Below are positions 11,780 through 23,430 of a DNA stretch of 64,000 bases, piece by piece. This DNA comes from Telmatactis stephensoni. Taxonomy: Eukaryota; Cnidaria; Anthozoa; Actiniaria; Isophelliidae. A program made the position numbers and the translations under genes. The stretch is from NCBI GenBank assembly GCA_029948255.1, contig JALIZF010001474.1, positions 278,355-342,354 of the forward strand, given 5' to 3'. Under the pieces are notes generated by a model, which made no database searches, was not told where the DNA came from, and saw nothing but the letters and a program-made list of their open reading frames with translations. Positions within the stretch are counted from its first letter, which is position 1; the number at the start of each line of letters is the position of its first letter.

Positions 11780-13690
11780 ATCACAATTTATATCAGGAAA
11801 GAAAGCAAACAAATCGTGCACAGGGACATATCCAGGATTTTTCATGGAGGGGGTGGAGTCCTTGCATACCAAATTATCATTATGACGTCACGACGTCATG
11901 GTCAGATTTGTTATTTTTTATTGCTTTTTGGCTTACAAAGGGGTAATGGATATGCCCCTGGTGCAAATATTGAACTAAATTAACAAATATTCAAACAGAA
12001 CATGCAACTTTTTTGGACGAGTAAATATGCCTAAAACAGCATTGGGGTTTATTGATTAAGGGAGTATTTATTCTTGAATGACGTCGTGCTAATCAAATAT
12101 TTTTATGACAGCAGTTAACTTTGACTTTTTGTCAAAAAGGAAATAACAGTTGAGAAAACACAACACAGATTTTTAGGCACATTATGATTAGTACTGTTTG
12201 ATTTAAGGCATAAATGATGTTTTTTCTTGGTTGTACACTAACTTTTAATAATTGACAATGATGGAGGCATGCCAAGCAGCTTTTACAGATTTTTGCTAAT
12301 AACTTGATAAAGTCAATGTTTATGACAATACTGTGCTACGTAATGACGTTTGTAAATGATTTACACAATAACTATAACTATGAGTTTTCTTTTGTGAAAT
12401 AAGATTTGGAAATTGTAAGATGGACAAACTAGGGTCATTGTAACAGCTTAGCTATAGATGATTAATTAATTATTAAGGTAAATCCTAAAACTATGATTGT
12501 AACGATATACCATATTACCTATTTTAAAAAGGTTTTACGAAGGAGAGTGGCAAATTGTTAGCAGTATAGGTCGTATAGTGTTGGCACAACTGAAAAAAAC
12601 TGACTGGGGTCCTTTGTTATGCAAAATTTCACTATATAGCTGCATTTATTTGCCCAGTTGCTCAAAAATGGATACACCAATACGATCGCCATCAAAGGTC
12701 TTTATTGTAAAATTAGATAGATACCCACAGTAGTCCTAATTACCATTCGCCATTCTCCTTCAGACAACCTTTTAGAAATATGTCTTACATGCCCACAAAG
12801 ATTCACAGCGCATGACAATATATGATCACAATAGATTAAAAGTCATATCTTTTTTCAATTCGTATTATCATGCTGCATTAAATAATGAAAAAATTATATT
12901 GAAACCTTTTCTCAGCATGCAGGTTCATCTCAATTTACTATATTTACTATTTAAAACCAATCATGAACTGTTATTTTCGAGTTGTGAAGGGAATGTGGTG
13001 GCTTATCTTAGCTCTATTTTTTGAGGATTTTAAGTTTATATTTTGAGAGTTTATGTTATGATAAGATTTTAGCAACATGCACTTGTAACTGAATTGATTT
13101 ACAATAACCGCTTGTAAATTGCTTTTAATTTGCCGACTTAATATTTGTTATAGTTGACTTCATGATTGAAGTAAATTAAAGAATTACATTGTATTCTGTG
13201 CTATTAGAAGTTGAATAAAAGAAGAACAATTCACCAACATGTAGTTTTCTACTGTACTCTTCAGTTAACTTGTACTTTAATATGAACGTTTCGCCCATTC
13301 GGGCTTCATCCGGAAACTGAATTTGTGCGCGGGCTCCTATCAATAAAACATGAAACTCTAAACATGCAAAGCAACCAAACAATACAATACTAAACATAGG
13401 AAACAAATCAACACCTAAAAAGGCGCGCCATGAATAAATACAACAAAAAATGCACACATTTCACTATAAAAAGCGCGAGCAATTCTTAACATGCGTTATA
13501 AAAGCAGTTGAAATAGAAACTCAAAAATTTAGCTAAACTGGAAAACAGAAATACATTAACAAACCCACGCCAGGTATACTTGAAATCAAAATTTCAATTT
13601 TGCTCGATTGCCGAATGCCATCCAATCCAAAGGTTCGATTTCGTTCGATTAGGTAGGCTTCGAGCACTAGCATGTTTTATTTTGATTTTT
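11780..13690. other. Non-coding interval between the inverted minisatellites
   Basis: No convincing gene. At ~13,290-13,450 the sequence TTTCGCCCATTCGGGCTTCATC followed by GCGC-rich DNA resembles the short hairpin-bearing ends of Penelope-like elements; this is a weak call. Several short ORFs have no recognisable content. Confidence 0.4.
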
Positions 13691-13691
13691 T

Positions 13692-14945
13692 TAATGAAGT
13701 CTATGGGAGTACAAGAGGCTCTATGGGAGAAAAAGTGAGTCAATGGGAGTGCACGAGAGCCTATGTGAATACAGGGGGAGTCCATGGAAGTACATGACAG
13801 TCTATGGGAGTACAAGAGAGTCTATAAGAGTACAGAGGAGTCTATGGAAATATACAAGAGAATCATGGGAGTACAAGGGAGTCTATGGGAGTACACAGGA
13901 GTCTATGGGAGTAGGTGGGAGGATATGGGAGTACACGGGAGTCTATAAGAGTACATTGGAGTCTATGGGAGTACGTGGGAGTCTATGAGAGTACAAGAGA
14001 GTCTATGGGAGTACAAGGGAGTCTATGGGAGTACAAGAGAATCTATGGGAGTACACGTGAATCTATGGGAGTACGCGTGAGTCTATGGTAGTCTATGGGA
14101 GAACGCAAATTCTATGGGAGTACGTGGGAGTCTATGGGAGTACGTGGGAGTCTATGGGAGTAAGTGGGAGTCTATGGGAGTACGTGGGAGTCTATGGGAG
14201 TACGCGGGAGATTATGGGAGTATGTGGGAGTCTATGGGAGTACGTGCGAGTCTACGGGAGTACGTGGGAGTCTTTGGGAGTACGTGGGAGTGTATAGGAG
14301 TATGTGGAAGTCTATGGGAGTACATGTGAGTGTATAGGAGTACGAGGGAGTCTATGGGAGTACGTAGAAGTCCATGGGAGTCTATGGGAGTACATTGGAG
14401 TCTATAGGAGTACGTGGGAGTCTATGGGAGTACGTGGGAGTCTATGGGAGTACGTGGGAGTCAATGGGAGTATAGGGGAGTCTATGGGAGTACGCGGGAG
14501 TCTATGGGAGTACATGGGAGTCTATGGGAGTACGTGGGAGTCTATGGGAGTACATGGGAGTCTATGGGAGTAGATGGGAGTCTATGGGACTAGGTGGGAG
14601 TCTATGGGAGTACGTGGGAGTCTACGGGAGTACACGGGAGTCTATGGGAGTACGTGGGAGTGTATGGGAGTATACGGGAGTCTATGGGAGTACGTGGGAG
14701 TCTATGGGAGTACGTGGGAGTCTATGGGAGTACGTGGGAGTCTATGGGAGTACACGGGAGTCTATGGGAGTAGGTGGGAGTCTATGGGAGTACGTGGGAG
14801 TCTATAGGAGTATACGGGAGTCTATGGGAGTACGTGGGAGTCTATGGGAGTATACGGGAGTCTATGGAAGTACATGGGAGTCTATGGGAGTATACGGGAG
14901 TCTATGGGAGTACGTGAGAGTCTATGGGAGTATACGGGAGTTTTA
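13692..14945 (+). repeat. 20-bp minisatellite, array 2 (inverted relative to array 1)
   Basis: About 60 units of GGAGTCTATGGGAGTACGTG with the same alternation of a conserved and a variable decamer (ACGTG, ACACG, ATACG, AGGTG, ACATG). It is the reverse complement of array 1. The first ~400 bp are degenerate, with indels; the rest is in regular ten-base phase. ORFs across it are by-products of a stop-free unit. Confidence 0.95.
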
Positions 14946-15172
14946 TGAAACTATTCAAGTGAAAACCCCCTGGTCTCTTCTGTAGGCTACTTACTAGTTA
15001 GGTTAAAGTGCACTTAACCCCCCACTTATTTCCCATTTTGACAGAAAGTTGGAACACTTCTAATGACTTGTATGAAAAAATTATGCAAACTCATTCATTG
15101 AAAACGTTTGTTGGAATTTGGTTATTCACTTCTGTCAATTAATTTTAAAAGTTAGAAATACGAAGATTTAAC

Positions 15173-15334
15173 GTATTCTCTACTTTCACATTCCCCATAA
15201 TGCCCTCTGTTTTTGGGGGGTAGTTATTGTAATTCAAATGTATTTGATTTTAATAACAACTGATTTGATTAGCATTACAATAACTACCCCCCAAAAACAG
15301 AGGGCATTATGGGGAATGTGAAAGTAGAGAATAC
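15173..15334. mobile_element. Foldback MITE-like hairpin
   Basis: About 61-bp arms, nearly perfect, around a 40-bp AT-rich loop. The arms start GTATTCTCTACTTTCACATT and contain CATAATGCCCTCTG and GGGGGGTAGTTATTG. It has no coding capacity and lies 44 bp outside the left TIR of the neighbouring Harbinger. Confidence 0.85.
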
Positions 15335-15772
15335 CAAAGTCATATTAAGCTTTTACAGATCGTTTAAAGATCATATTAGGGTTTTCCGATTTACGGGCTT
15401 AAAGGCCGATTTGGCACTAATAGTGCCACAAGATAGTGCCATGCTTTTATTTCACTATTATGACTACATTTTAGCTTTGGTACAAAATTGTAGCATTTCT
15501 ATCAAGCTGAAGTTTTGGATATCACCAGTGAAGATTTAAAAAATACAAATTAAAATTGAACCCTAGAGATAAATGCCGTCACACATGAATAACCACGAAA
15601 CATCGTTTTGTGAACCAAAATATTATAGATTTCCATAGCAGTTAAAGCTTTAATTTATTGGTCAACCAATAAATATTTGTAATTAAATCATATATTCTTT
15701 TCGGCAATATAACATCCACGCTACCAGGAAATCATTCATTAAATTGCAAATATATTTATTGGTTCCAAGATT

Positions 15773-16099
15773 ATGCAAGACTATTTAGGCCAAGTTGTAG
15801 AGCGTGGTGATTTTTTTTATCTGGGAAAGAAAAAAGACTATTTCGTTTGTAGTAATATCTTTCAATGGCAAAGGAATGACTACTCAACCACTTTTAAGCG
15901 GTTTAAGTATTTGGGAGAGCCGGCCTCGGATATCGAGCAACCTCATTTGGTAAAAGTACTAAACAACTGCCCGATTGTACCGTTCGTGAGCATTCACTGT
16001 GGGATGTGTTTAGTATTTTGTAAGAACAGTAACAGCAAGATTGCACAGACTAAAAGCGTACAACACGATCACGGACTCCTACACTCAATGTTTCAGTAA
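15773..16099 (+). CDS. Unidentified 108-aa ORF in Harbinger 1
   Basis: Protein begins MQDYLGQVVERGDFFYLG and includes DYFVCSNIFQWQ, YSTTFKRFKYLGEPASDIEQ and CPIVPFVSIHCGMCLVFC. The composition looks like a folded protein rather than chance translation. I do not recognise the family. It lies between the left TIR and the partner gene, so it could be a third element-encoded protein or an exon. Confidence 0.35.
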   Translation: MQDYLGQVVERGDFFYLGKKKDYFVCSNIFQWQRNDYSTTFKRFKYLGEPASDIEQPHLVKVLNNCPIVPFVSIHCGMCLVFCKNSNSKIAQTKSVQHDHGLLHSMFQ

Positions 16100-16156
16100 G
16101 CAACCGCAAAAAACATCAAATCAATAGGTGATCCATGTCAACTACAGTGAGTTTGC

Positions 16157-16195
16157 TTTTGCTTTTGCGTTTGCTTTTGCTTGCTTGCTTGCTTG

Positions 16196-16278
<83 letters not shown>

Positions 16279-16340
16279 TTTTGCTTTTGCTTTTGCTTTT
16301 GCTTTTGCTTGCTTGCTTGCTTGCTTTTTTTCTTTCTTAA

Positions 16341-16375
<35 letters not shown>

Positions 16376-16402
16376 AACTTTCTTTCTTTCTTTCTTTCTT
16401 CG
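16157..16402 (+). repeat. (CTTT)n microsatellite with TTTTGC/TTGC blocks
   Basis: A (TTTC)n array with two TTTTGC(n)-TTGC(n) blocks, the first at the start and the second in the middle, followed by short TTAAC interruptions. Long Phe/Leu/Ser ORFs across it are simple-repeat artefacts. Confidence 0.95.
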
Positions 16403-16466
16403 TTATTTTTCGTTTTTGTTAGTAATCAGTGATTAGTTCAAGGTGTTGCACACTAGTAGTATTGAT

Positions 16467-17823
16467 TTACTCATCGTCAGAGCTATCTAATTTTTGCACC
16501 CATTTTTTAAGGGCCTTTGAGTGCTCTTGTGCAGCGTTGGTTGCTGCCCTAATGAGTCCTGGAAGGGACTCACTTAGGGTCGCTGCAAGCTCCTTGCTTT
16601 TGCTTTGCCTGGGGAAAGATGAGAGAATGAATGTCAAGACATTTGACAGCATTATACGATATCATAGAGTTATCAAATACACAATCAATATGAACCTTCC
16701 AACATTGAGCATTTGTCCAGAGGATTGGGTATTTTTATTTTGCACTTCAATCATACATTAATTAAGAACATTTAGACAAATATTACCATACAGATTTAGA
16801 TATGTTGGCAATGGCAAATATCAGGTATCGGTAGTCAGAGGAGCAAAGCTAGTAACATTAGGACTAAGTGCTTTTCGCAAGAATAAACTGTTAAGCTCAA
16901 TTATCAAATGACCGGTACGGCTCTGCTCTCCTGCTCTTAAGAAAACCTTCATAAGCAGGACTTGACTGCTTTGCACGATCATATACAGTATATGGAGGGG
17001 AAGATGATTACCAGCACAAGGAAAAGGAACGGTGTACCACAACCACTACTGCCAACAACAACAGCAAACAACAACAACAATAATTAAGGTGTTTATACCT
17101 TAATCAAGATTTTGCTTCATCAGCCTTGCATTTTTATTATCCAAGCTTTCGAGCAACTTGCTCTTCATCAGGGTAAACGGTTGTGACAATTACAAGAAAT
17201 CACGCATGTAAATACACTGCGCGCGCTTCTAAGACGTTAAAAACAATCTGCGCGCTGTACAAGTAAAATTGCGCGTGCTCTAATTACAATCATTAAACAA
17301 ACTACGATAACTGTCTGGTAGATTCCGGCCACTGTCTTTGTTAAATAATACGTTTGACCCATGTTTATACCTCTTGGGTTTTTTGGGAGCTGATGCCTCT
17401 GCCTTTGGCTCAGGTGCCTGTATTTTTTCCAACACACCCTTCATTGTTGAACAATCATCTGATCCACCCTGTGAGTCTACACAGTACCTCGTCGTTCTCG
17501 TCTAGCTCATCTCGTATCGAATCTAAATCATCTTCAGCATCTTCGTCGTCGCTGTTTTCGTCCTCGTTATCCTCGTCATCACTTTTGTCTTCCTGGTCAA
17601 TAACTGAACCTGCGCTGTTTCTTTTCCTTCATAAAATATTAGAATAAAATGGAGATAAGACACGCGGCTTCAAATATCTATATCAAGAAATCAAGACATA
17701 AATAAAATACCTTGTCGTAAGCAATTTTGAAGCTTGCTTACGCACTCGTCCTGTTACTTTTTTGAAAGCAGCACTTCCTGGAGTTGTAGAATTGTTGGAG
17801 TTTTGTCCCCAAGACTTCGCCAT
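16467..17823 (-). CDS. Acidic/basic partner protein of Harbinger 1 (multi-exon)
   Basis: Exons, with phases that agree: 17,823-17,711 (MAKSWGQNSNNSTTPGSAAF... to TTR), 17,626 to ~17,500 (DKSDDEDNEDENSDDEDAED), ~17,475-17,371 (CSTMKGVLEKIQAPEPKAEA) and 16,608-16,467 (QSKSKELAATLSESLPGLIR... KKWVQKLDSSDDE). The second-to-third junction would need an unusually short intron or hides a one-base indel. An upstream ATG at 17,959 (MSNSSSGYKKKC) is in another frame and may be an earlier exon. Harbinger elements typically pair the transposase with a Myb/SANT-like protein that aids nuclear import and DNA binding; by position this is the candidate, but I see no clear Myb domain. Confidence 0.5.
17085..17310 (-). 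repeat. Penelope-like terminal repeat remnant
   Basis: The minus strand contains GATGAAGAGCAAGTTGCTCG, AAAGCTTGGATAATAAAAAT and GGCTGATGAAGC, which resemble the LTR-like ends of Penelope-like elements, followed by GCGCGC-rich sequence. It lies in the last intron of the partner gene. Recognition is by motif only. Confidence 0.35.
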
Positions 17824-18345
17824 TCCTCTGGAGGAACAAGACAATTGCCTTGTAGTCCTTTTTATAGAGTTCTAAGCCTCTTTTTATCATCATTTTTTCA
17901 ACTGGCATTACTCTTAATCGTGAGCATTTCTTTTTATATCCAGAACTGGAGTTAGACATGTTTATATCGAGTTTTGGGGCGAAATCACGAGCTTTCACTT
18001 CTCTAGACTGTCAAGTCAGAAAATAATGCGTTGCACGCTTTGCACGTGAAAATTGCAACCCAAAACGGTACGGTATGACGAGTGAATTAATTAATGAGTG
18101 ATGGTAAATGATTAGTGTTCAAGCATTAGGAATAAAATCCAATCTACTTCAGACATTCAAAGAGATATAAAAAAAGCCAAGTGCATAGTCTTTTATCCAA
18201 AAATGATACCAAATTAAAAACAGACAATCTTTCATATTCGTTCGGTGAACAGGATTCTTCGCAATGGTAATGAATATATTAACTTTGCATGCGCGCAATT
18301 TCTGATCGATCAAGCGTATCTACAAGACATTATCAATTTGTCGAT

Positions 18346-19471
18346 ATGGATCCTCCACCTTTTCCAGCTTTCCTATCTTTGATAGCAGTAGTTATTTCTA
18401 ATCTTGTGCAGTTGTTATGTGGTGATGGTTTAGTCCTACCTCCTCCTTCTCCAATGTTTCTGACCATTCTAGTGTTTATCGCCATCGACAAAATAATGAA
18501 CATGACTGACCGTCCCCTTATTGCAAGACTCTTTCCGGGATTATTGCTGTCGCAAAATACCGGTCGGGATGTTTGGTCAGTTCTCGAGCTAGATCCTCGA
18601 AACTTCTGGTATGTCACAGGGGAAACTCCAACATCTCTAGACACAATAGTAAGACAAATAGCCGGGGATGTCTTGAAACCTCGTCTCCTGCCACACCAAC
18701 CAACAAGCCAAAGACACCGCCAGACCCTTTTGGATGTTCGTAACCGTGTTCTTCTAGCTGTTATTTGGCTACGGTGCTACGACAGTTACCACTTCCTTGC
18801 AAATCTGTTTGGCATAAGCAAGAGCACCGTAGCTGAAGAAACCTACCATGTAGTGCCTATACTTTTTATCAATTATAGGCACTTTATCAGGTGGCATGAT
18901 CTACAGAAGTGGGGCTCGTTCTTGGGTCAGTGGCCACAATTTCCAAGTGCAGGTGGCTGCATTGATGCCACCATACATAAGATCAGAAGGCCGACAGGGC
19001 AACTTCAAGCGGAATTTTACAGAGGGGACAAGAAATGCCATTTTATATCATCTCAGTTAGTTGTAGATACAGATGGACTCATCGTGATGCTCGTGTCAGG
19101 GTATGTTTATGAAGCATTTCCCTTTAATATATAATTTAAATATAGGGGGAAAAACGGTTTGCAAAATATTCCAGTCTTACAGAGTTATTGATTATTTCAG
19201 ATATCCTGGTCATTTAAACGACGCTTCAAGCTATCGGTTTTTACCAAGGATGGGGTTTAACGGCCAAAGGCGTCTCCCAAGACCAGCTAGGATTCTTGCT
19301 GATGGTGGTTATCCCGCACAAGTGCCCCTAATCACACCTCGCAGAATTGCTCACCACCGAAGGGCTCGATTGGCAAATAGAGCGCTTCGACGTCTTCGTG
19401 TGCGAGTTGAGCATACCATTGGTACTATAAAGATCTATCGGTCAATTTTGAGCATTTTTCGCCAATTGTAG
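18346..19471 (+). CDS. PIF/Harbinger DDE transposase (DDE_Tnp_4 type), 3' frameshifted
   Basis: Two exons: 18,346-19,100 and 19,201-19,471, with donor GG|GTATGT and acceptor TTTCAG|A; phases agree. An upstream ATG at 18,289 is also in frame. Motifs: a winged-helix-like region (LFGISKSTVAEETYHVV), catalytic D in GGCIDATIHKI, second D in ILADGGYPAQVPLI, and E in RVRVEHTIGTIK. The frame stops at 19,469-19,471, yet an adjacent frame continues CLTNRRRRLLAHV to a stop, typical of this family's C-terminus. A single-base deletion near 19,460 therefore probably removed the last ~20 codons. It catalyses cut-and-paste transposition in active relatives. Confidence 0.85.
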
Positions 19472-20815
19472 TCAGTACATGTGGTTGTTTAACCAACCGT
19501 CGACGCAGGCTTCTTGCGCACGTTTAATTTGATAGTTTTATACTAGAAATTAGTAGCCACAAACGTGTGGTCTATCATAAGCTGCATACCGATTGGCTAC
19601 TCTACTAGGGGGGCTATTCGTGATAGCCCAATCATATACATGGTCGAGAAAAGCTCCGGTTTTGAAAAGGGAAAAAATGGCAGTTTGACCTACAAGTTTG
19701 TGGAGACTTAAACAATTAACCCCTCAAGGGCCATAGTTATAGTCAATAGGCATTTCTGGCAATTGTTTCATAGTTACCGGTGCATTTTAACAGTTAGAAA
19801 TGCTATTATACATTTCTAACGAACTGATAGAAGTTTGAACTGCTGATTTCAGTGAGCATCCCGTTCATTTCTAACTGTTAGAAATAAAACCACTCGTACA
19901 CTGACTATTAAAATTTATTTATTTATTATTACTTATATTATTATTTATAACACGCATTTTTCCATGTGAATATGATCAAATGCGACTATTAACTACTTAT
20001 CCAATCATTCATAATTTAATAAGAAATAGAAAATGTTGGCGCCCGGCCAACCGTTATGGGAATAAAATGGCTCACCTGCCGCTTATAATTCATATTACTT
20101 TAATAGGCGGCGTTACTAAGGGACAGACGATTAGAAAGGCGATAGGGGGAGGGGAAGGGAGAGTTTGGCAAATGCATGAATTGTGTTTTGTTGTTACCAA
20201 AAGTGAAAATCCTAGTTTAATAGTATCAGAGGAATAGGTAAGAACTCTTTTCTGTCATTTATACTGAAAATAATTATTTCAGTGTTGCTTTTGCCTCCAC
20301 TCCCCATCTCTTTTGTCATTTAGTCAATGGTCTGTCCCTAACATACCGTTTCTTTGCATAAGAGCTTAGTATTAAAGTCAAATGTTGGCCAGTCAGTTGA
20401 TCAAAAGCAGTATCTACAAAACTTCGGTATTCTTGATGTTATCGATGTGACAAATGTAGTAGTAAACTCTTTATTTCGATACATAAATTATCTTACAATG
20501 TCATATAAAAGGAAAAGAAGTTATAGTTTCAAAAAACCTTTGGTGAAAGTAAAAGTTGTAATTATAATATTTAGACATCTCACGTTATCAGTACTTTATT
20601 TATTTAATTTATTTTACAACATTCGCCAAGGGCAGTATACTTTTGTAAAAAGCCTTTTCTATTAAAGGTTCATTGCTTGATGAACGTAGAAATGAAAATA
20701 AAAACAGAAACGACGAATAATTACTCATTCAGCAAAACCTCGTCATGCACTGGTAAACATGTTTGGCAATAAGCGTGGCACTATTAGTGCCAAAGCCCGT
20801 AAATCGGAAAACCCT
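19472..20815. other. 3' part of Harbinger 1, non-coding
   Basis: AT-rich DNA with TTATTTATTA tracts and short inverted motifs (ATTTCTAACTGTTAGAAAT at ~19,880). Short ORFs have no recognisable content. It ends in the right TIR. Confidence 0.5.
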
Positions 20816-20895
20816 ATTATGTCCTTTGGTATGTTTTTAGGGATCTTTATGAGTATTTATTTATTTATTTATTTTTTCTAACAGACTGTTTGGAG

Positions 20896-21003
20896 GTCTG
20901 TACAGCCGCTTAAGCGATCCCCGCCGCTTAAGTGATCCCCACCACTTAAATGATCCCCATATCGCCGCTTCAATGATCCACGCTGCTTAAATGATCCCCA
21001 TTC
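20896..21003 (+). repeat. ~18-bp minisatellite (CCGCTTAAGTGATCCCCA)
   Basis: Five to six degenerate copies of an ~18-19 bp unit with core CTTAAxTGATCCCC, lying between Harbinger 1 and the palindromic repeat. Confidence 0.75.
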
Positions 21004-21113
21004 GCCGATGAAATTATCCCTGGAGAAAAAAATAGGATCTGGACCCTCAGGACTGTGGACTACAAACGTTGTAAGTGTGTCTACATGGCAACAACTAACC
21101 AAACAATCTTTAA

Positions 21114-21223
21114 TAGATAATCACTGAGTGGGTATAATGCAGGCAGCTGAGGGCACAGCCCTCAGCTGCCTGCATTATACCCACGAATGCTGTGTGCCGA
21201 AGTGATTATCTTTTATAATTATT
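21114..21223 (+). repeat. Palindromic terminal repeat, left copy
   Basis: Starts TAGATAATCACTGAG after TTAA (21,110-21,113). It contains a perfect hairpin at 21,128-21,184: 27-bp arms (GTGGGTATAATGCAGGCAGC...) with a 3-nt ACA loop. The same sequence recurs in inverse at 24,854-24,975. It is either the left TIR of a ~3.9-kb element or an independent palindromic MITE. It lacks a 14-bp block that the right copy has. Confidence 0.75.
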
Positions 21224-21998
21224 GTTCTAATCAAAACTCAATTGTTTTTTCTCTAGCAAAATTACAATTTAGAAATTTATGCTTGAATGTGCAGGGTTTT
21301 TTTTGGGAGGAGTTGTTTACATGAGATAGTTAATCAACTCCGCATACCATGTTTACATACATCTAAGAAAATCTAAGAAACGTGTATGTCCATTTTTGAC
21401 TAGAACTTTCGCATTATGTTAACACACTTAGCACATAGAAACAAGGACGAAGTCGGTCCTACTAGAACGAATCTCATGTAATTAAACAGCCACTTAGTAC
21501 AAAAAGCTTTCAAATTTCTTTGTTTTCGATTGTTTTGTTTAGCTTTGATTAGCCATTTTTGGAGTGTATCAGGCACTTCTACATTCTAATTATTTTGTTT
21601 TCTATTGTATTTATCTGACTCAGTATAACACTTTAACTAGCATACTTTGTTTCACGAGTTAATGAACTGTTTCAGTTTAGTTTATCCTAGACCAGTGATT
21701 GCTCCTCAGCTAAATAATGTTAAATAGCGCTATCAAACAATGGAATTTTTTCCATTTAGAACTAAAGCATTTAGGTTTTGTACTTTTCATGATCACGGGT
21801 TAAGTGCGATTACTCTACTGAAGTCCTTTATGAGTTGAAATTAGACAATTGTTATTGAGTTTAGTGTATAGTGATAAAACATTTTTCTTGCCTCGTAAGA
21901 ATTTAAAAAATCTCTTCGAAATCAATAAATGGATAGTTTATTTGAAATCTATTCAATTGTTCAGTTGTAAGGTCAGGTTATTTTCAGTGAGACTGATT

Positions 21999-22412
21999 AT
22001 GGCGTCGAACAGTTCAGAAGATGATGACACCGCTATGTTTCTCACTCAAAATACATTTCGGAGCAATACTCCTCAAATGTTTGAGGATACCTTTTGGGAA
22101 GATATCGCAGGTAATCATTTTATAACGGTGTTTTGGTTTTCAAAAAATATATTTTGCTGTAGTCAGGAATGACTTGTAAGTAACTCGCGGTTCAATCTTC
22201 AGGCGTTGTCTGCCCAAATGAGCCGGAACTCGCATACAAAGAAAGTCTCACTGGCATAGCTAATGGTATATATATGCAGTCCAAATATTTAGTATTTTTC
22301 AATTGGAAATGAGAAATTTCTAAATGTGAAATTGTGGTTCAATCTTCAGATGTTGTTGTTGAAAATCAACTGGAACAGGCATGCAAAGAAAGTCTCACTG
22401 GCATAAATGAAG
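21999..22412 (+). CDS. Small acidic protein, three exons with a duplicated 63-bp exon
   Basis: Exon 1, 21,999-22,110, encodes MASNSSEDDDTAMFLTQ... and ends in phase 1 at GCAG|GTAATC. Exon 2 (22,203-22,265) and exon 3 (22,350-22,412) are both 63 bp and both phase 1/1. Both are preceded by GGTTCAATCTTCAG and contain KESLTGI, so one arose from the other by tandem duplication. Downstream exons are not identified; a Penelope fragment begins 58 bp later. Function unknown; it may be the N-terminus of an element-encoded or host gene. Confidence 0.5.
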
Positions 22413-22469
22413 GTACATAGTTTTATTCAGTTATGCATATGCAGTGTCATTGTCATAATGTGTTATACA

Positions 22470-22926
22470 GCTACTATGTAAAAGTCAAAGCTATTATTAA
22501 TAAGTATTGTAAAGATTTCAACATTAAGATTATATTTTCTCCATTAAAACTTAGCAATTTACTTAGTCCTAAGGATTTTATTCCGGAATCTCTCAAATCA
22601 CGCGTTGTGTATCAGTTTTCTTGTGCGGGCTGTGGAGTTCGTTATATCGGGGAAACCCATAGGCATTTTTCCACATGCGTAAATGAGTATTTATACCGGG
22701 ATAAAAAATCAAATGTTTTTAAACATCTTACTAGTTCAAAGGACTGCAAGGACAAATGTGATCTATCATGTTTTAAAATACTAGATTCTGCTTCTAGTAA
22801 TTTCCAGTTAAAAATTAAAGAGGGCTATTTCATTGAACGGTTGAAACCTGAGTTAAACAAACAAGTTGAACATGTCAGTTTAACTTTGTTATATATTAAG
22901 TTTGTTTATCTTTTCAGTTATCTTTA
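22470..22926 (+). pseudogene. Penelope-like element, C-terminal GIY-YIG endonuclease fragment
   Basis: The frame reads KAIINKYCKDFNIKIIFSPL, then VVYQFSCAGCGVRYIGETHR (GIY-YIG core: the VYQF strand, then YIGET), then KKSNVFKHLTSS and SSNFQLKIKEGYFIERLKPE. This is the end of the Penelope/Neptune polyprotein, with a CxxC pair before the YIG strand. The reverse transcriptase is missing, so the copy is 5' truncated. The typical CTGAAGATGATG...AACATTGAAACAT 3' segment continues to ~23,080. The arginine often found in the helix after YIGET is here in HRHFST. Confidence 0.8.
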
Positions 22927-23058
22927 GTTCATACTCTACTTTAGATAACTTGTTTCCTTATTGGTTAGTTTAAATTTTGTTCGTTAATAACTGAATGTAT
23001 AGGTATCAGTATATATTCACGCGCATTGTAATATTATTTCATATGGCTGAAGATGATG

Positions 23059-23430
23059 TTAATAACATTGAAACATATCTTCTTCCGTCTCTCGCTGCCT
23101 CCAATGCTCACACTTTTCTGACATATCTTTTCTTTTAAGCAGTGATTCTATTTGGTTTATTACGCTATTATAGCAATACACTTTAAATGGATAAAATTGT
23201 TCCTTTCCATCTTTTAAGATCACTTTTTGCGCCAAAGCTGTTCCACATTCTTTTGCTGCCTTTCCCTTTTTGAAAGGTTTGTGTGTACATATTCTACTTG
23301 ATACTCTTCCATCAACTGTCTGTGTACATTCATTCCATCTGTACAAAGAAGAACATTTGGGACAAACGACATATTTTACAAAGTCATCCCTGTCAAAATG
23401 GACAAGTTCTCTACATATTACATAATTTAT
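23059..23430 (-). pseudogene. CACTA/En-Spm-type transposase N-terminal fragment (tentative)
   Basis: The minus frame reads FDRDDFVKYVVCPKCSSLYR, CTQTVDGRVSSRICTHKPF, CGTALAQKV, FYPFKVYCYNSVINQIESLL and CEHWRQRE. YVVCPKC...CGxxL...PxKVYCYxSL...CEHWR is a zinc-binding N-terminal signature I associate with tnp2-like (Transposase_21) proteins of invertebrates. No catalytic core follows; the frame stops at 23,059. Confidence 0.45.

Larger units (their letters stand above)
15378..20815. mobile_element. PIF/Harbinger transposon 1, TIR-bounded
   Basis: The left end AGGGTTTTCCGATTTACGGG (15,378) is matched in inverse at the right end (to 20,815). Internal blocks GGCACTAATAGTGCCA are also mirrored; the left TIR has a ~10-bp insertion. 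ATT flanks both sides (15,375-15,377 and 20,816-20,818) and could be a 3-bp target duplication, though TA immediately inside is an alternative. It carries a DDE transposase (plus), an acidic partner gene (minus) and one unassigned ORF. The transposase is damaged at its 3' end. Confidence 0.7.

Noticed and set aside
16128..16432. Membrane-protein-like Phe/Leu/Ser ORFs
   Set aside because: Translation of the (CTTT)n microsatellite.
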